DNA of 64,000 bases from Amycolatopsis sp. NBC_00345 (GCF_036116635.1 NZ_CP107995.1:7688001-7752000); one strand, 5' to 3'; shown: positions 54,204-62,686, counted from the stretch's first letter. Translations and numbers: made by a program. Notes: generated by a model not told the origin, from the sequence alone.

Positions 54204-54410
54204 CAGTGCATCGTGGCACGCCCACCTGCGCCGATCGCCACCGACAGGCCGGTAACCGGCGTCCGGCGGACACTGTCGCGACCGGCACACCGTGCCACGT
54301 CGCATCCACCCCCCCGGACACGGTACGGTGTGACCAGGAAAGAACTGTCGAGACGATGCGGGGCCGCCGATTCCCCCGGCCGCCCCGCCCCTGTGCGAGG
54401 GGGTCGAGCC

Positions 54411-54596
54411 ATGGGGCGCGGCCGGGCTAAGGCCAAGCAGACGAAGGTGGCGCGCGAGCTCAAGTACAGCTCGTACGACACCGATTTCGATGCTTTGCAG
54501 CGCGAGCTGTCGAGTAGTTCCTCGGAGAGTAGCCACGAGGACGACAACCAGTACGAGGACCCGTACGACGACGGGTACGACGAATACCGTCGTTGA
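54411..54596 (+). CDS. DUF3073 family small acidic protein
   Basis: 61 residues: MGRGRAKAKQTKVARELKYS at the start, then an acidic, Tyr-rich tail DPYDDGYDEYRR. The conserved basic start and KYSSYDTDFDALQREL identify the DUF3073 family, universal in actinobacteria and of unknown function; it equals Rv0810c in order. A terminator follows nine bases after the stop. Confidence 0.9.
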   Translation: MGRGRAKAKQTKVARELKYSSYDTDFDALQRELSSSSSESSHEDDNQYEDPYDDGYDEYRR

Positions 54597-54604
54597 GCAG
54601 GCGT

Positions 54605-54654
54605 GACGCGCGAGGGTGGTTCCGGGTGAGAACCCGGGCACACCCTCGCGCGTC
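54605..54654 (+). terminator. Terminator after the DUF3073 gene
   Basis: Outer stem GACGCGCGAGGGTG with CACCCTCGCGCGTC and inner stem CCGGGT-GAGA-ACCCGG. Very stable, without a T-run, as is common in GC-rich actinomycetes. Confidence 0.82.
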
Positions 54655-54702
54655 TCGTGCTGCCCATTTCTCGTGCCCACGAAGGTGTGAAGGAGCGAGC
54701 CG

Positions 54703-55563
54703 ATGAGCGACGTACAGCAGGTTGGCGTGGTTGGCGCGGGCCTGATGGGGTCCGGCATCGCCGAGGTGCACGCCAGGTCCGGCCTGGACGTGATCGTCAC
54801 CGAGGTGAACCAGCCCGCGCTGGACGCGGGCAAGGCTCGCATCGAGAAATCGCTGCAGCGCGGTGTGAAGAACGGCAAGCTGTCCACCGAGGACGCCGAC
54901 GCGGCGCTCGGCCGGCTGCGGTTCACCACCGAGATCGGCGAGTTCGCCGACCGCGACCTGGTGATCGAGGCGATCCTCGAGCAGGAGCAGGCCAAGGTCG
55001 AGGTCTTCCGCCAACTGGACAAGATCGTCGAGCGCGAGGACGCGGTGTTCGCGTCCAACACCTCCTCGATCCCGATCATGAAGCTCGGCATGGCCACGGC
55101 CCGCCCGCAGCAGGTGGTCGGCATCCATTTCTTCAACCCCGTGCCCGTGCTGCCGCTGGTCGAGCTGGTTCCGTCGCTGCTGACCAGCGACGAAACCGCG
55201 CGCCGCGCCGAAGAGCACGCCACGAAGGTGTTGAGCAAGACCGTGATCCGGTCGCAGGACCGCGCCGGGTTCATCGTGAACTCGCTGCTGGTGCCGTACC
55301 TGCTGTCCGCGATCCGCATGATCGAGTCCGGCTTCGCCTCCGCCGAGGACATCGACCGCGGCATGGAGCTGGGCACCGCGCACCCGATGGGCCCGCTGCG
55401 GCTGTCCGACCTGATCGGACTGGACACCATCAAGGCCATCGCGGACTCGATGTACGCGGAGTTCAAGGAGCCGCTGTACTCGTCGCCGCCGCTGCTGCTG
55501 CGCATGGTGGACGCGGGCCTGCTGGGCAAGAAGACCGGGCGCGGGTTCTACTCGTACTCCTGA
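54703..55563 (+). CDS. fadB2: 3-hydroxybutyryl-CoA dehydrogenase
   Basis: 286 residues from ATG 54703, AAGGAG nine bases upstream. NAD-binding GAGLMGSGIA at the N-terminus, NTSSIPI, the catalytic His in GIHFFNPVPVLPLVE, and a C-terminal helical domain (HPMGPLRLSDLIGLD). It interconverts 3-hydroxyacyl-CoA and 3-oxoacyl-CoA in fatty acid or butyrate metabolism. The closest mycobacterial counterpart would be FadB2; the symbol is tentative. Confidence 0.92.
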   Translation: MSDVQQVGVVGAGLMGSGIAEVHARSGLDVIVTEVNQPALDAGKARIEKSLQRGVKNGKLSTEDADAALGRLRFTTEIGEFADRDLVIEAILEQEQAKVEVFRQLDKIVEREDAVFASNTSSIPIMKLGMATARPQQVVGIHFFNPVPVLPLVELVPSLLTSDETARRAEEHATKVLSKTVIRSQDRAGFIVNSLLVPYLLSAIRMIESGFASAEDIDRGMELGTAHPMGPLRLSDLIGLDTIKAIADSMYAEFKEPLYSSPPLLLRMVDAGLLGKKTGRGFYSYS

Positions 55564-55581
55564 CGACTTTTGTTGCCCCGG

Positions 55582-55671
55582 CCGACGTTCGTCTTCGCCG
55601 CGGGCGCCAGTGGTGCGTCCGCGGCGCCGGGTAACCCGTTCACCGTCCACGACCTGGACACCGCGCACTAA
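55582..55671 (+). pseudogene. Possible alpha/beta hydrolase remnant
   Basis: In-frame PTFVFAAGASGASA directly followed by APGNPFTVHDLDTAH and TAA. The first part resembles the first strand of alpha/beta hydrolases, the second the segment carrying their catalytic His, so the piece looks like both ends of a hydrolase joined by a large internal deletion. Short, so tentative. Confidence 0.35.
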
Positions 55672-55676
55672 CGGGC

Positions 55677-56501
55677 TCAGCTGACCGGCCCGAACGCGGC
55701 CCGCCGCGCGGCGCGGCGCAGGACCAGCAGGATGGCGGGCCCGAGCAGCAGGATGGCGGCGAGGTTGGTCAGCGCGCGGCCGGTGTCCCAGCCGAGCGTC
55801 GAGGTCAGGACGGTGAAGACCAGGAAGCGGTGCAGGTTCTCCGCGATCGGCGCGCCGGGCACGAAGTCCAGCGCGGACGTCCCCGCGAGGAACGGCCAGG
55901 TGAACATGCTCATGGCCAGCCCGTAGAAGTACGCCGCGAGCACGCCGTAGACCGAGAGCATCGCGATCTCCCACCGGCCCTTCACCCGCGACGGCAGCAG
56001 CCCCGCCCCCATCCCCACCAGCGACGACGCCAGCATCTGGAACGGCAGCCACGGCCCGACCCCACCGGTGAGCAGAGCCGACGCGAACAGCGACGTCGCC
56101 CCCAGCACAAACCCGAACCCCGCCCCGAACACCCGCCCGGCCAGCACGAGCAGGAAGAACACCAGCTCGATCCCGCCCGTCCCGGCCCCCAGCGGCCGCA
56201 ACGCCGCATCGACGGCCGACAGGACCCCCAGCAGCGCCAACGCCTTCGAGTCCAGCCCCCCGCTCGACAACTCGGCCAGCACGATCAGGATCAGCACGGG
56301 CAGGGTGGCCATGAACACAAACGGCGCATCGATTCCGTGGCCGGCCGCGCTCTGGGCTGCTCCCGCCGCTCCCTCTGTTCCCGGTGCGGTGCCGACCAGC
56401 AGGGGCCAGCAGAACATCACCAGTCCCAGCACCACCGCCGGCCCCAGCACCAACGCGGTCCGCCACCTGATCCGGACGGCGGGCTGCAGGAAATCGGTCA
56501 T
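55677..56501 (-). CDS. ECF transporter S component (probable cobalamin)
   Basis: 274 residues, about six to seven membrane helices after a short cytosolic start; GRVFGAGFGFVLGATSLFASALL is typical of CbrT/related S components. It would bind the vitamin outside and dock on EcfT-EcfA. Cobalamin is inferred from the riboswitch at the head of the operon. Its ATG overlaps the stop of the repeat ORF (ATGA). Last gene of the operon. Confidence 0.85.
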   Translation of the reverse strand: MTDFLQPAVRIRWRTALVLGPAVVLGLVMFCWPLLVGTAPGTEGAAGAAQSAAGHGIDAPFVFMATLPVLILIVLAELSSGGLDSKALALLGVLSAVDAALRPLGAGTGGIELVFFLLVLAGRVFGAGFGFVLGATSLFASALLTGGVGPWLPFQMLASSLVGMGAGLLPSRVKGRWEIAMLSVYGVLAAYFYGLAMSMFTWPFLAGTSALDFVPGAPIAENLHRFLVFTVLTSTLGWDTGRALTNLAAILLLGPAILLVLRRAARRAAFGPVS

Positions 56502-57145
56502 CGGGCCGCCCCGATCGCGTGGCGCGCTTGGCTGGGGACTGCGGTGGCCACTGTCGCGAGGGGACCACTCGCGACGGCCGCGGTCGCGAAGAGACCACTC
56601 GCGTCGGCTGCGGCGGTCGCGAACAGGACACTCGCACCAACTGCCGTCGCGAAGGGCCCATTCGCAACCACGCCGGTCGTGAACGGACCACTCGCACCAG
56701 CCGCCGTCGCGAAGGGACCACTCGCACCAGCCGCCGTCGCGAAGGACCCATTCGCGACGGCCTTGGGCGCGAAAGGACCAGTCGCACCAGTCGCCGTCGC
56801 GCGGGGCCCACTCATGACGCCCACGGTCGTGAACGGGCCACTCACAACAGCTGCGGCCGTCGCGAGAGGACCACTCGTGACAGCTGCCGCCGTCGCGAAA
56901 GGAGCAGCCACAACCGCGCCGGTCGCGAACGGGCCGTTCGCGGCACCCATGGTCGCGAACGGACCGTTCGTGACTGCCGCAGTCGCGAAGGGACCACCCG
57001 CGTCAGCTGCGGCGGTCGCGAACAGGACACTCACACCAGCCGCCGTCGCGAGAGGACCACTCGTGACAGCTGCCACCGTCGCGAAAGGCCCGTTCGCGAC
57101 AACCACCCCAGTCGCGAGGAGACCACCCGCACCAACCCCGCTCAT
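56498..57145 (-). CDS. Repeat protein of 10-11 residue units between EcfA and the S component
   Basis: 215 residues made almost entirely of NGPFATAA-type units (ANGPFATAAAV, TSGPLATAAAV). The ATG overlaps the ATPase stop (ATGA at 57,142-57,145) and its own TGA overlaps the S-component ATG (ATGA at 56,498-56,501), so ribosomes on the operon mRNA would translate it. All spacings between DNA repeat units are 30 or 33 bp, which preserves the frame. Ends SQARHAIGAAR. No known domain. It may be a real small-residue-rich membrane or surface protein, or a repeat array tolerated because it keeps coupling. Confidence 0.6.
   Translation of the reverse strand: MSGVGAGGLLATGVVVANGPFATVAAVTSGPLATAAGVSVLFATAAADAGGPFATAAVTNGPFATMGAANGPFATGAVVAAPFATAAAVTSGPLATAAAVVSGPFTTVGVMSGPRATATGATGPFAPKAVANGSFATAAGASGPFATAAGASGPFTTGVVANGPFATAVGASVLFATAAADASGLFATAAVASGPLATVATAVPSQARHAIGAAR
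56553..57130. repeat. Array of 19 palindromic repeat units
   Basis: Units begin near 56553, 56583, 56616, 56646, 56676, 56706, 56736, 56766, 56796, 56826, 56859, 56892, 56922, 56952, 56982, 57015, 57045, 57078 and 57111. Each has a core like GTCGCGAAGGGACCACTCGC, an imperfect inverted repeat; the copy near 56,923 (GCGAACGGGCCGTTCGC) is a perfect palindrome. Not CRISPR: the spacers are 10-13 bp and conserved. Confidence 0.92.
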
Positions 57146-58749
57146 GAACCCAGCGCCTCAGCGACCTCGTCCACCGTCAGCCATTCCTCCGGGGCCAGGA
57201 TCTTCGCGACCTGCGGCGCGAATGCCGGTGACGACACGACGACCTCCGCCGTCGGGCCGTCTGCTACGACCTCGCCTTCGGCCATGACCACTACGCGGTG
57301 GGCGGTCGTCGCGACGAACTCCACGTCGTGGGTGGCCAGGAGGATTGCGTGGCCGTCCGAAGCGAGCGAAGCGAGCACCGACGCGAAGTGGCGCTTCGCC
57401 GGGTAATCGAGGCCTCGGGTGGGCTCGTCGAGGAGCAGGGCCGGGGGCGCGGCCGTCAGCTGCACCGCCAGCACCAACGCCAGCCGCTGCCCCTCCGACA
57501 GGTCACGCGGGTTCAGCGCACCGTCGACGCCGGGGACGAGCCGGTCCAGCAGCGACCGCGCCGTGCCCGGGGCGGCTGACGACTCCTTGTCCGCCTGCGT
57601 GCACTCGGCGTCCACCGTCTCCAGGTACAGCAGGTCCGCCGGGCTCTGCGGGACGAGGCCGACGCGCGCCCGCGCCGCGCGCGGCTTCAGCCGGGCCGGG
57701 TCCGCGCCCAGGACGTCGACCGTCCCGCCGGACCGCGGGCCGCTGCCCTGCAGCGCCCACAGCAGCGACGACTTCCCCGATCCGTTGCGCCCCATCAGCG
57801 CCACGACCTCACCCCGCCCCAGCCGCAGGTTCACCCCGCGCACGGCCGGCACGTCGCCGTACCGGACCTGCACCGCCGACGCCCGCACCACCCAGTCCCG
57901 GGAGCCGGAAACCCCCGAGGAAACCGGGCGCGAAAACGGAGCCAGCCGCGTCCGCAACGGGCCCGCCAGCCGCCGCGCGTCGCGCACGGAGAGCGGCAGC
58001 GGCGACCAGCCCGCCAGCCGGCCCAGCTCGACGATCGGCGGCGCGACGTCCGCGAAGGCGAACACCTCAGCGGGCGGGCCGGAGACCACCGAGCCGTCGC
58101 CGGGCAGGTACAGCACGCGGTCGGCGTACTGCGCGACGCGCTCCATCCGGTGCTCCGCGACGACCACCGTGGTCCCCAGGTCGTGCACCAGCCGCGTGAT
58201 CGCGGCCAGCACCTCCTCGGCCGCCGTCGGGTCGAGCGCGGACGTCGGCTCGTCCAGCACCAGCACCCGTGGGTGCGCCGTGAGCACGGAGCCGATCGCC
58301 ACGCGCTGCTGCTGCCCGCCGGAAAGAGTCCGAAGTGGACGGTAACGCAGGTCCGCGACGCCCAGCAGGTCCAGCGTCTCCTCGACGCGCTTGCGCATCA
58401 CGTCCGGCGCCACGGCCAGCTGCTCCATGCCGTACGCCAGCTCCTCCTCGACGGTGTCCGTGACGAACCCCGCCAGCGGGTCCTGCCCGACCACCCCCAC
58501 CACGGACGCCAGCTCACGCGGCGGGTGCGTCTCCGTGTCCAGCCCGGCCACGCGCACGCGCCCGGTCAGCCGGCCGCCGGTGAAATGCGGGACGAGCCCG
58601 TTGATCGCGCCGAGGAAAGTCGACTTGCCGACACCCGTTCGCCCCGCGACGAGGCACAGCTCGCCCTCCTCCACCACGAGGTCCACATCGGACAGGACGG
58701 GCCGCGCGGTACCGTCGTAAGTGACCCCGACGTGGGAGAACTCGATCAC
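57142..58749 (-). CDS. ECF transporter ATPase with two fused ABC domains
   Basis: 535 residues from GTG 58749, whose GTGA overlaps the ecfT stop. Domain 1: Walker A GRTGVGKST (36-44), LSGGQQQR (~142), VLVLDEPTSALD. Domain 2: GRNGSGKSS near 320, LSEGQRLALVLA near 416 (variant signature), ALLLDEPTRGLD. Equivalent to EcfA1 and EcfA2 in one chain. Powers vitamin uptake with EcfT and the S component. Confidence 0.93.
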   Translation of the reverse strand: MIEFSHVGVTYDGTARPVLSDVDLVVEEGELCLVAGRTGVGKSTFLGAINGLVPHFTGGRLTGRVRVAGLDTETHPPRELASVVGVVGQDPLAGFVTDTVEEELAYGMEQLAVAPDVMRKRVEETLDLLGVADLRYRPLRTLSGGQQQRVAIGSVLTAHPRVLVLDEPTSALDPTAAEEVLAAITRLVHDLGTTVVVAEHRMERVAQYADRVLYLPGDGSVVSGPPAEVFAFADVAPPIVELGRLAGWSPLPLSVRDARRLAGPLRTRLAPFSRPVSSGVSGSRDWVVRASAVQVRYGDVPAVRGVNLRLGRGEVVALMGRNGSGKSSLLWALQGSGPRSGGTVDVLGADPARLKPRAARARVGLVPQSPADLLYLETVDAECTQADKESSAAPGTARSLLDRLVPGVDGALNPRDLSEGQRLALVLAVQLTAAPPALLLDEPTRGLDYPAKRHFASVLASLASDGHAILLATHDVEFVATTAHRVVVMAEGEVVADGPTAEVVVSSPAFAPQVAKILAPEEWLTVDEVAEALGS

Positions 58750-59861
58750 CGGGCGACCTCCAGCAACGGCACGGGACGCGGCGCCAGCCAGGCGGGCAGC
58801 GCCCCGATCAGCACGGACAACACCGGCAGGACCGGCAGCGACGGCCACTCCAGCCCGGACGGGTACAGCCCGGACGGCCCGGCCGCGAACAGCAGCGCGC
58901 ACGCGCCGACCCCGCACAGCACCACCAGCGTTTCAGGCAGCCGCCACGGGTCGGGCCGGTACGCCGTGCGCCGGACGCGACGGCCGCCGAGCACGAACCC
59001 CGCCCCCGCCACCACCAGCCCGGCCGCCAGCATCGGGATGCCGAGCCAGGTCGACGTCCCGTCGAGCACGCCGTACACCCCGACGGCGACGCCGATCATC
59101 CCGGCGAGCACACACACCGCGATCACCGCGCGCACCCGCGGCGCGAGGTAACCCCGCCGCCCGTAGCCCCGCGAGTCCATCGCGGCGGCGAGCAGGAGCG
59201 AGCGGTCCATCGCGTCCGCGAGCACCGGCACGAAAATCCCCTTCACGACGCGGAAGCCGCGCGAACGTCCCGCTCGCAACCGCCGCGCGCGTCGCACCCG
59301 CTGCACGCTCTCCACCAGCTGCGGCGCCACCGAGAGCGCGACCGTGACGGCCGTGCCCACCTCGTACAACGCCCCGGGAACGGCCTTGAGCAGGCGTTTC
59401 GGGTTCGCCAGCGCGTTCGCGGCGCCGACGCAGAGCACGATCGCGGCGAGCCGCAGCCCGTCGTAGAAGCCGCCCAGCAGCTCCTCGGCCGACGTCGGGC
59501 CGAGCAGCGTGATCCCCGCGGCGGCCGCGGGCAGCGGGATGGTCGGCAGCGTGAACAGCACGTGCCCGCCGTCCTCGCCGCCGATGAGGATCCGGAACAG
59601 CACGCGCGACACCACGATCACCGCGCCGATGTAGGCGTACAGCCGGAAGGCGAGCGCCCAGGGTGCGTCCGTGCGCCGGTTGGCGACCACGAACCCGGCC
59701 ACCGCGATCACCAGGCCGAGCAGCAGCGGGTTCGTGGTCCGGCTCGCGGCGACGGCGAGCGCGAGCGCCCACACCCACCACGCGCCGGGGTGCAGCGCGC
59801 GGGGGTTCCCGGTCAGCGGGACCCGCGACCGGCCGCGCGGCTCACGAGCGGTCCGCGCCAC
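58746..59861 (-). CDS. ecfT: ECF transporter transmembrane component EcfT
   Basis: 371 residues from GTG 59861. About five to eight helices with the two Arg-rich coupling motifs of the CbiQ/EcfT family: QRVRRARRLRAG and AAAMDSRGYGRRG, which fit the ATPase grooves. It overlaps the surface-protein gene by 20 nt and the ATPase gene by four. The symbol reflects the family. Confidence 0.9.
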   Translation of the reverse strand: MARTAREPRGRSRVPLTGNPRALHPGAWWVWALALAVAASRTTNPLLLGLVIAVAGFVVANRRTDAPWALAFRLYAYIGAVIVVSRVLFRILIGGEDGGHVLFTLPTIPLPAAAAGITLLGPTSAEELLGGFYDGLRLAAIVLCVGAANALANPKRLLKAVPGALYEVGTAVTVALSVAPQLVESVQRVRRARRLRAGRSRGFRVVKGIFVPVLADAMDRSLLLAAAMDSRGYGRRGYLAPRVRAVIAVCVLAGMIGVAVGVYGVLDGTSTWLGIPMLAAGLVVAGAGFVLGGRRVRRTAYRPDPWRLPETLVVLCGVGACALLFAAGPSGLYPSGLEWPSLPVLPVLSVLIGALPAWLAPRPVPLLEVAR

Positions 59862-60501
59862 GCCTGCGCCGCAGCCCGGTCACCACTCCGGCGGCCGCGA
59901 TCGCCACGATCACCACGATGCCGATCACCAGCCCCCACGGGAAACCGCTGTCCGACGCGGACGGGTCGGCCGGCGCCGGGGCCGGGGCGTTCGCCTGCCG
60001 GACGGGCGCGGTCCGCGGCGGCGGGTAGTCCGCGAACGCCTTGTTGTGCGCGAACGACCAGCCCTCGAAACTGCCCGCCGGCGGCTTCCAGCCCTGCGCG
60101 CCGACCTGGCTCGACTCCCACTTGCCGCCGTTCGTGGCGGTCCAGAAGCTCCACGACGCGCTCTCCGGCGGCATCCCGGTGCACGACTGGTCGGCGGGCT
60201 TGCCCTCGATCTTGCAGACCAGGGCCAGGCCGTACTTGCCGGCGCCGGCCAGGTCCAGGCCCGCGTTCTGCATGGCCGTGACGCCGTTCTCCTGCGGTCC
60301 GGGCGCGCAGCGGATGAGCGTGTCACCGCCGAGGTCCTGGTAGTCGACGATCACGGTGACGCCGGTGGCGTCCGGGCAGTAGCCGGCGGTGCCCTTCCCG
60401 GGCACAGTCGCGGCGGCGGGGCCGGCCCCGGCCAGGCCGACGGTGGACAGCAGCGCGCACGCGGCCAGAACTCGCCCCCAGGCGAGCGAAGTGACAGACA
60501 T
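59842..60501 (-). CDS. Membrane-anchored surface protein, probable cobalamin capture
   Basis: 219 residues from ATG 60501. Signal peptide (MSVTSLAWGRVLAACALLST, cleavage after AAA), extracellular domain ~32-165 (GVTVIVDYQDLGGDTLIRCA, ALVCKIEGKPADQSC, WSFWTATNGGKWESSQVGAQ), a Pro-rich stalk, one membrane helix, RRRR tail. The domain pattern recalls DUF4430/transcobalamin-like folds. The longer reading frame (GTG 60573) lies inside the riboswitch and is rejected as N-terminus. First gene of the ECF operon. Confidence 0.8.
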   Translation of the reverse strand: MSVTSLAWGRVLAACALLSTVGLAGAGPAAATVPGKGTAGYCPDATGVTVIVDYQDLGGDTLIRCAPGPQENGVTAMQNAGLDLAGAGKYGLALVCKIEGKPADQSCTGMPPESASWSFWTATNGGKWESSQVGAQGWKPPAGSFEGWSFAHNKAFADYPPPRTAPVRQANAPAPAPADPSASDSGFPWGLVIGIVVIVAIAAAGVVTGLRRRRGADRS

Positions 60502-60524
60502 CGGTTGACGAACCTCGCATCGAG

Positions 60525-60645
60525 TCGGACCACGGCGGGCGATCCGGCTCACGGCCTTGGCCAGGCCGATCACGGTTGCGGGTCAGCGCCGGACTCGCAC
60601 CGGCTTCCCCCGTTCGTGGCGTAGAACGCACTGACGTTAACCCAC
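60525..60645 (-). ncRNA. Cobalamin riboswitch
   Basis: On the minus strand: GGGGAAGCCGG, GTGCGAGTCCGG, then the invariant GCTGACCCGCAACCGTGA, then GTGAGCCGGATCGCCCGCC, in the order and spacing of the B12 aptamer core. GTCAG and CTGAC close the central stem. It ends about 25-40 nt before the ATG at 60501, so ligand binding could hide the ribosome site. Boundaries are approximate. Confidence 0.9.
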
Positions 60646-60693
60646 CGGAGGGACCCGCAGGAAGCGACAGCGGACACACCTACACTTCCGGGC

Positions 60694-61590
60694 GTGGGAC
60701 TCGGACAGCTGCGCGTCGGACTCGTCGGAACCGGTCCGTGGGCGACCACGGTGCACGCGCCCGGGCTGGCCGACCATCCTGGGACAACGCTCGCCGCCGT
60801 CTGGGCCCGCCGGGCCGGCGCCGCGAAGGAGCTGGCCGACGCGCACGGGGCGATCGGCACCGACGACCTCGACGAGCTGTTCTCGCAGGTCGACGCGCTG
60901 GCGTTCGCCGTCCCGCCCGCCGTGCAGGCCGAGCTGGCGGTCAAGGCCGCCGAGGCGGGCAAGCACCTGATCCTGGAGAAGCCGATCGCCGCCGACCTGG
61001 CCGGCGCGCAGCGGCTGGCCGACGCCGTGGCCGCGAACAACGTCGCGTCGCTGGTCATGCTCACCCTGCGGTTCTCCACCCAGACCCGCGAGTGGCTCGA
61101 GGACATCACCCGCGCCGGTGGCTGGCGCGGCGGCGGCGCCCGCTGGCTGTCGGGCGCGCTGCTCGGCGGCCAGTACGCGGCTTCGGCCTGGCGCCAGGAC
61201 ACCACGGGCGGCGCGCTCGCGGACATCGGCCCGCACGCGTTCGACCTGCTCGACGCCGCACTCGGCCGGATCACCGACGTGCTCGCGGCCCACCGCGCCG
61301 AGGGTGACCTCTGGCAGCTGCTGCTGGCCCACGAGGGTGGCGCGACGAGCACCGCGACGCTCTCGCTGCACCTGCCGGTTCAGCCCACCGTGGTCGAGAT
61401 CGCCGTCTACGGCGAGCAGGGATACCGGACACTCGGACGCAAAGCGGGCACAGCCGGGGAGTCCTACACCGCACTGCTGGATGACTTCGCCGCGATGATC
61501 GCGAGCGGCACCACCACTCACCCGTGCGACGTCCGGCGGGGCCTGCACCTGTCCTCGATCATCGAACGGGCCCGCGAGCTCGCCGAGTAG
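60694..61590 (+). CDS. Gfo/Idh/MocA family oxidoreductase
   Basis: 298 residues. Rossmann N-terminus LRVGLVGTGPWATTVHAPGL, the family motif LILEKPIA (EKP), and a C-terminal domain with DTTGGALADIGPHAFDLLD. NAD(P)-dependent sugar/inositol-type dehydrogenase; substrate unknown. GTG 60694 follows TACACT (60,681-60,686) by seven bases, leaderless. Divergent from the ECF operon. Confidence 0.88.
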   Translation: MGLGQLRVGLVGTGPWATTVHAPGLADHPGTTLAAVWARRAGAAKELADAHGAIGTDDLDELFSQVDALAFAVPPAVQAELAVKAAEAGKHLILEKPIAADLAGAQRLADAVAANNVASLVMLTLRFSTQTREWLEDITRAGGWRGGGARWLSGALLGGQYAASAWRQDTTGGALADIGPHAFDLLDAALGRITDVLAAHRAEGDLWQLLLAHEGGATSTATLSLHLPVQPTVVEIAVYGEQGYRTLGRKAGTAGESYTALLDDFAAMIASGTTTHPCDVRRGLHLSSIIERARELAE

Positions 61591-61848
61591 TACACAGGCC
61601 GTCCTCGCTAATTTCTGTTGTGAAATAAGGCTTTCGCCTAAGCGCCCGAAATCCTTCCACAGGGTTGTCCACAGCATCCACTGTGGACGGTCCGCGCCTC
61701 GACCGAACCACGGGAAGCCGTTTCGCGCCACCGGAAGATCACCGAATAGTGCTGGCCACTGGGCATGCCAAGTGGATCTTGCAATGCGATGGTTGATCTT
61801 GGGAGGGCGGGAAGAAGCAGTTCAGAGGGGCTCTGAGAAGGGAAGCGC

Positions 61849-62505
61849 ATGGGTGCTCTGCTGCGCGCTTTCTGGGGGATGATCCCGTTGACGGCCATCG
61901 CGCTGCCCTACGCGCTGATCAGCTGGCCATTGCTCACGGCGAGGAGGCGGCGAAGAACCGGCATCCGCCACGCCTCCGCGACCGCAGCCGTCGACGTCTC
62001 CACCGCGACGCTGGGCGTCCTGGTGGTCTTCCTGGTGGTGATGCCCGTCGGCGACGCCGACACGAGCACCCTCGACCTGGTCCCCGGCGCCGACCTGTCC
62101 GCCGCGCTGGCCGACGACGGCTCGCTCTGGCAGGTCATCGGCAACCTCCTGATGCTGTGCCCACTGGGCGCGCTGCTCCCGATCCGGGTGCGGCGGCTGC
62201 GCTCACTCAGCCGGATCGCGCTGACCGCGATGGCCGCGTCCGTGCTGGTGGAGGCCATGCAGTTCGTGATCCACTCCGGCCGCGTCAGCTCCACCGACGA
62301 CGTCCTGCTCAACACCCTCGGCGCCACGATCGGCGCGGCGCTGACCCGGCGCGGCTGGCGCTGGCTCGACCTCCCGCCGGCGCCGCCGCCGATCCCGCGC
62401 CAGGTGCGGCGGACCGTCTGCGAGTCGCCGACGCTGCGGATGCGCGTGCCCCGCTCGGTCTGGGACGCGCGCTACGCCGGGGCCGGCCATCCCGAGCGGC
62501 GCTGA
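61849..62505 (+). CDS. VanZ family membrane protein
   Basis: 218 residues from ATG 61849 (AGAAGGGA upstream). Four to five helices with GNLLMLCPLGALLPI, the conserved Glu/Gln in VLVEAMQFVI, and GRVSSTDDVLLNTLGATIG. VanZ-like proteins are linked to low-level teicoplanin resistance, but most have no assigned function. C-terminal ~50 residues are basic and cytosolic. The 258 nt upstream hold no gene. Confidence 0.85.
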   Translation: MGALLRAFWGMIPLTAIALPYALISWPLLTARRRRRTGIRHASATAAVDVSTATLGVLVVFLVVMPVGDADTSTLDLVPGADLSAALADDGSLWQVIGNLLMLCPLGALLPIRVRRLRSLSRIALTAMAASVLVEAMQFVIHSGRVSSTDDVLLNTLGATIGAALTRRGWRWLDLPPAPPPIPRQVRRTVCESPTLRMRVPRSVWDARYAGAGHPERR

Positions 62506-62686
62506 AAACCGCTTGCCCCAGGTGCCAGACTCGGGACAAACCCGTTTCGGACGAAGGAATGCCAATGTATGCCGTCGCTGCCCGCGTCGGCCGAGGCCAG
62601 GCCTGACGCGAACTCATCTGCGTCGCCCCTAGCGCGTGCTCTGTGCATGCGCTCCTTCTCCGACCCCGAAAGGGTTCATCCCACTC

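Noticed and set aside
53307..55529. 740-residue minus-strand frame
   Set aside because: Only the part after GTG 54203 is protein-like; the rest is antisense to DUF3073 and fadB2.
56553..57130. CRISPR array
   Set aside because: Intervals between repeats are short and conserved, not unique spacers; no cas genes.
56519..57406. Plus-strand frame across the palindromic array
   Set aside because: Arg/Thr-rich and antisense to the ATPase end; the minus frame fits both neighbours by ATGA overlaps.
60502..60573. N-terminal extension of the surface protein from GTG 60573
   Set aside because: The DNA is the cobalamin riboswitch core, and the signal peptide starts at ATG 60501.
62559..62606. 13-15 residue peptide (MPMYAVAARVGRGQA)
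   Set aside because: GAAGGA precedes it, but it is too short and has no context to support it.
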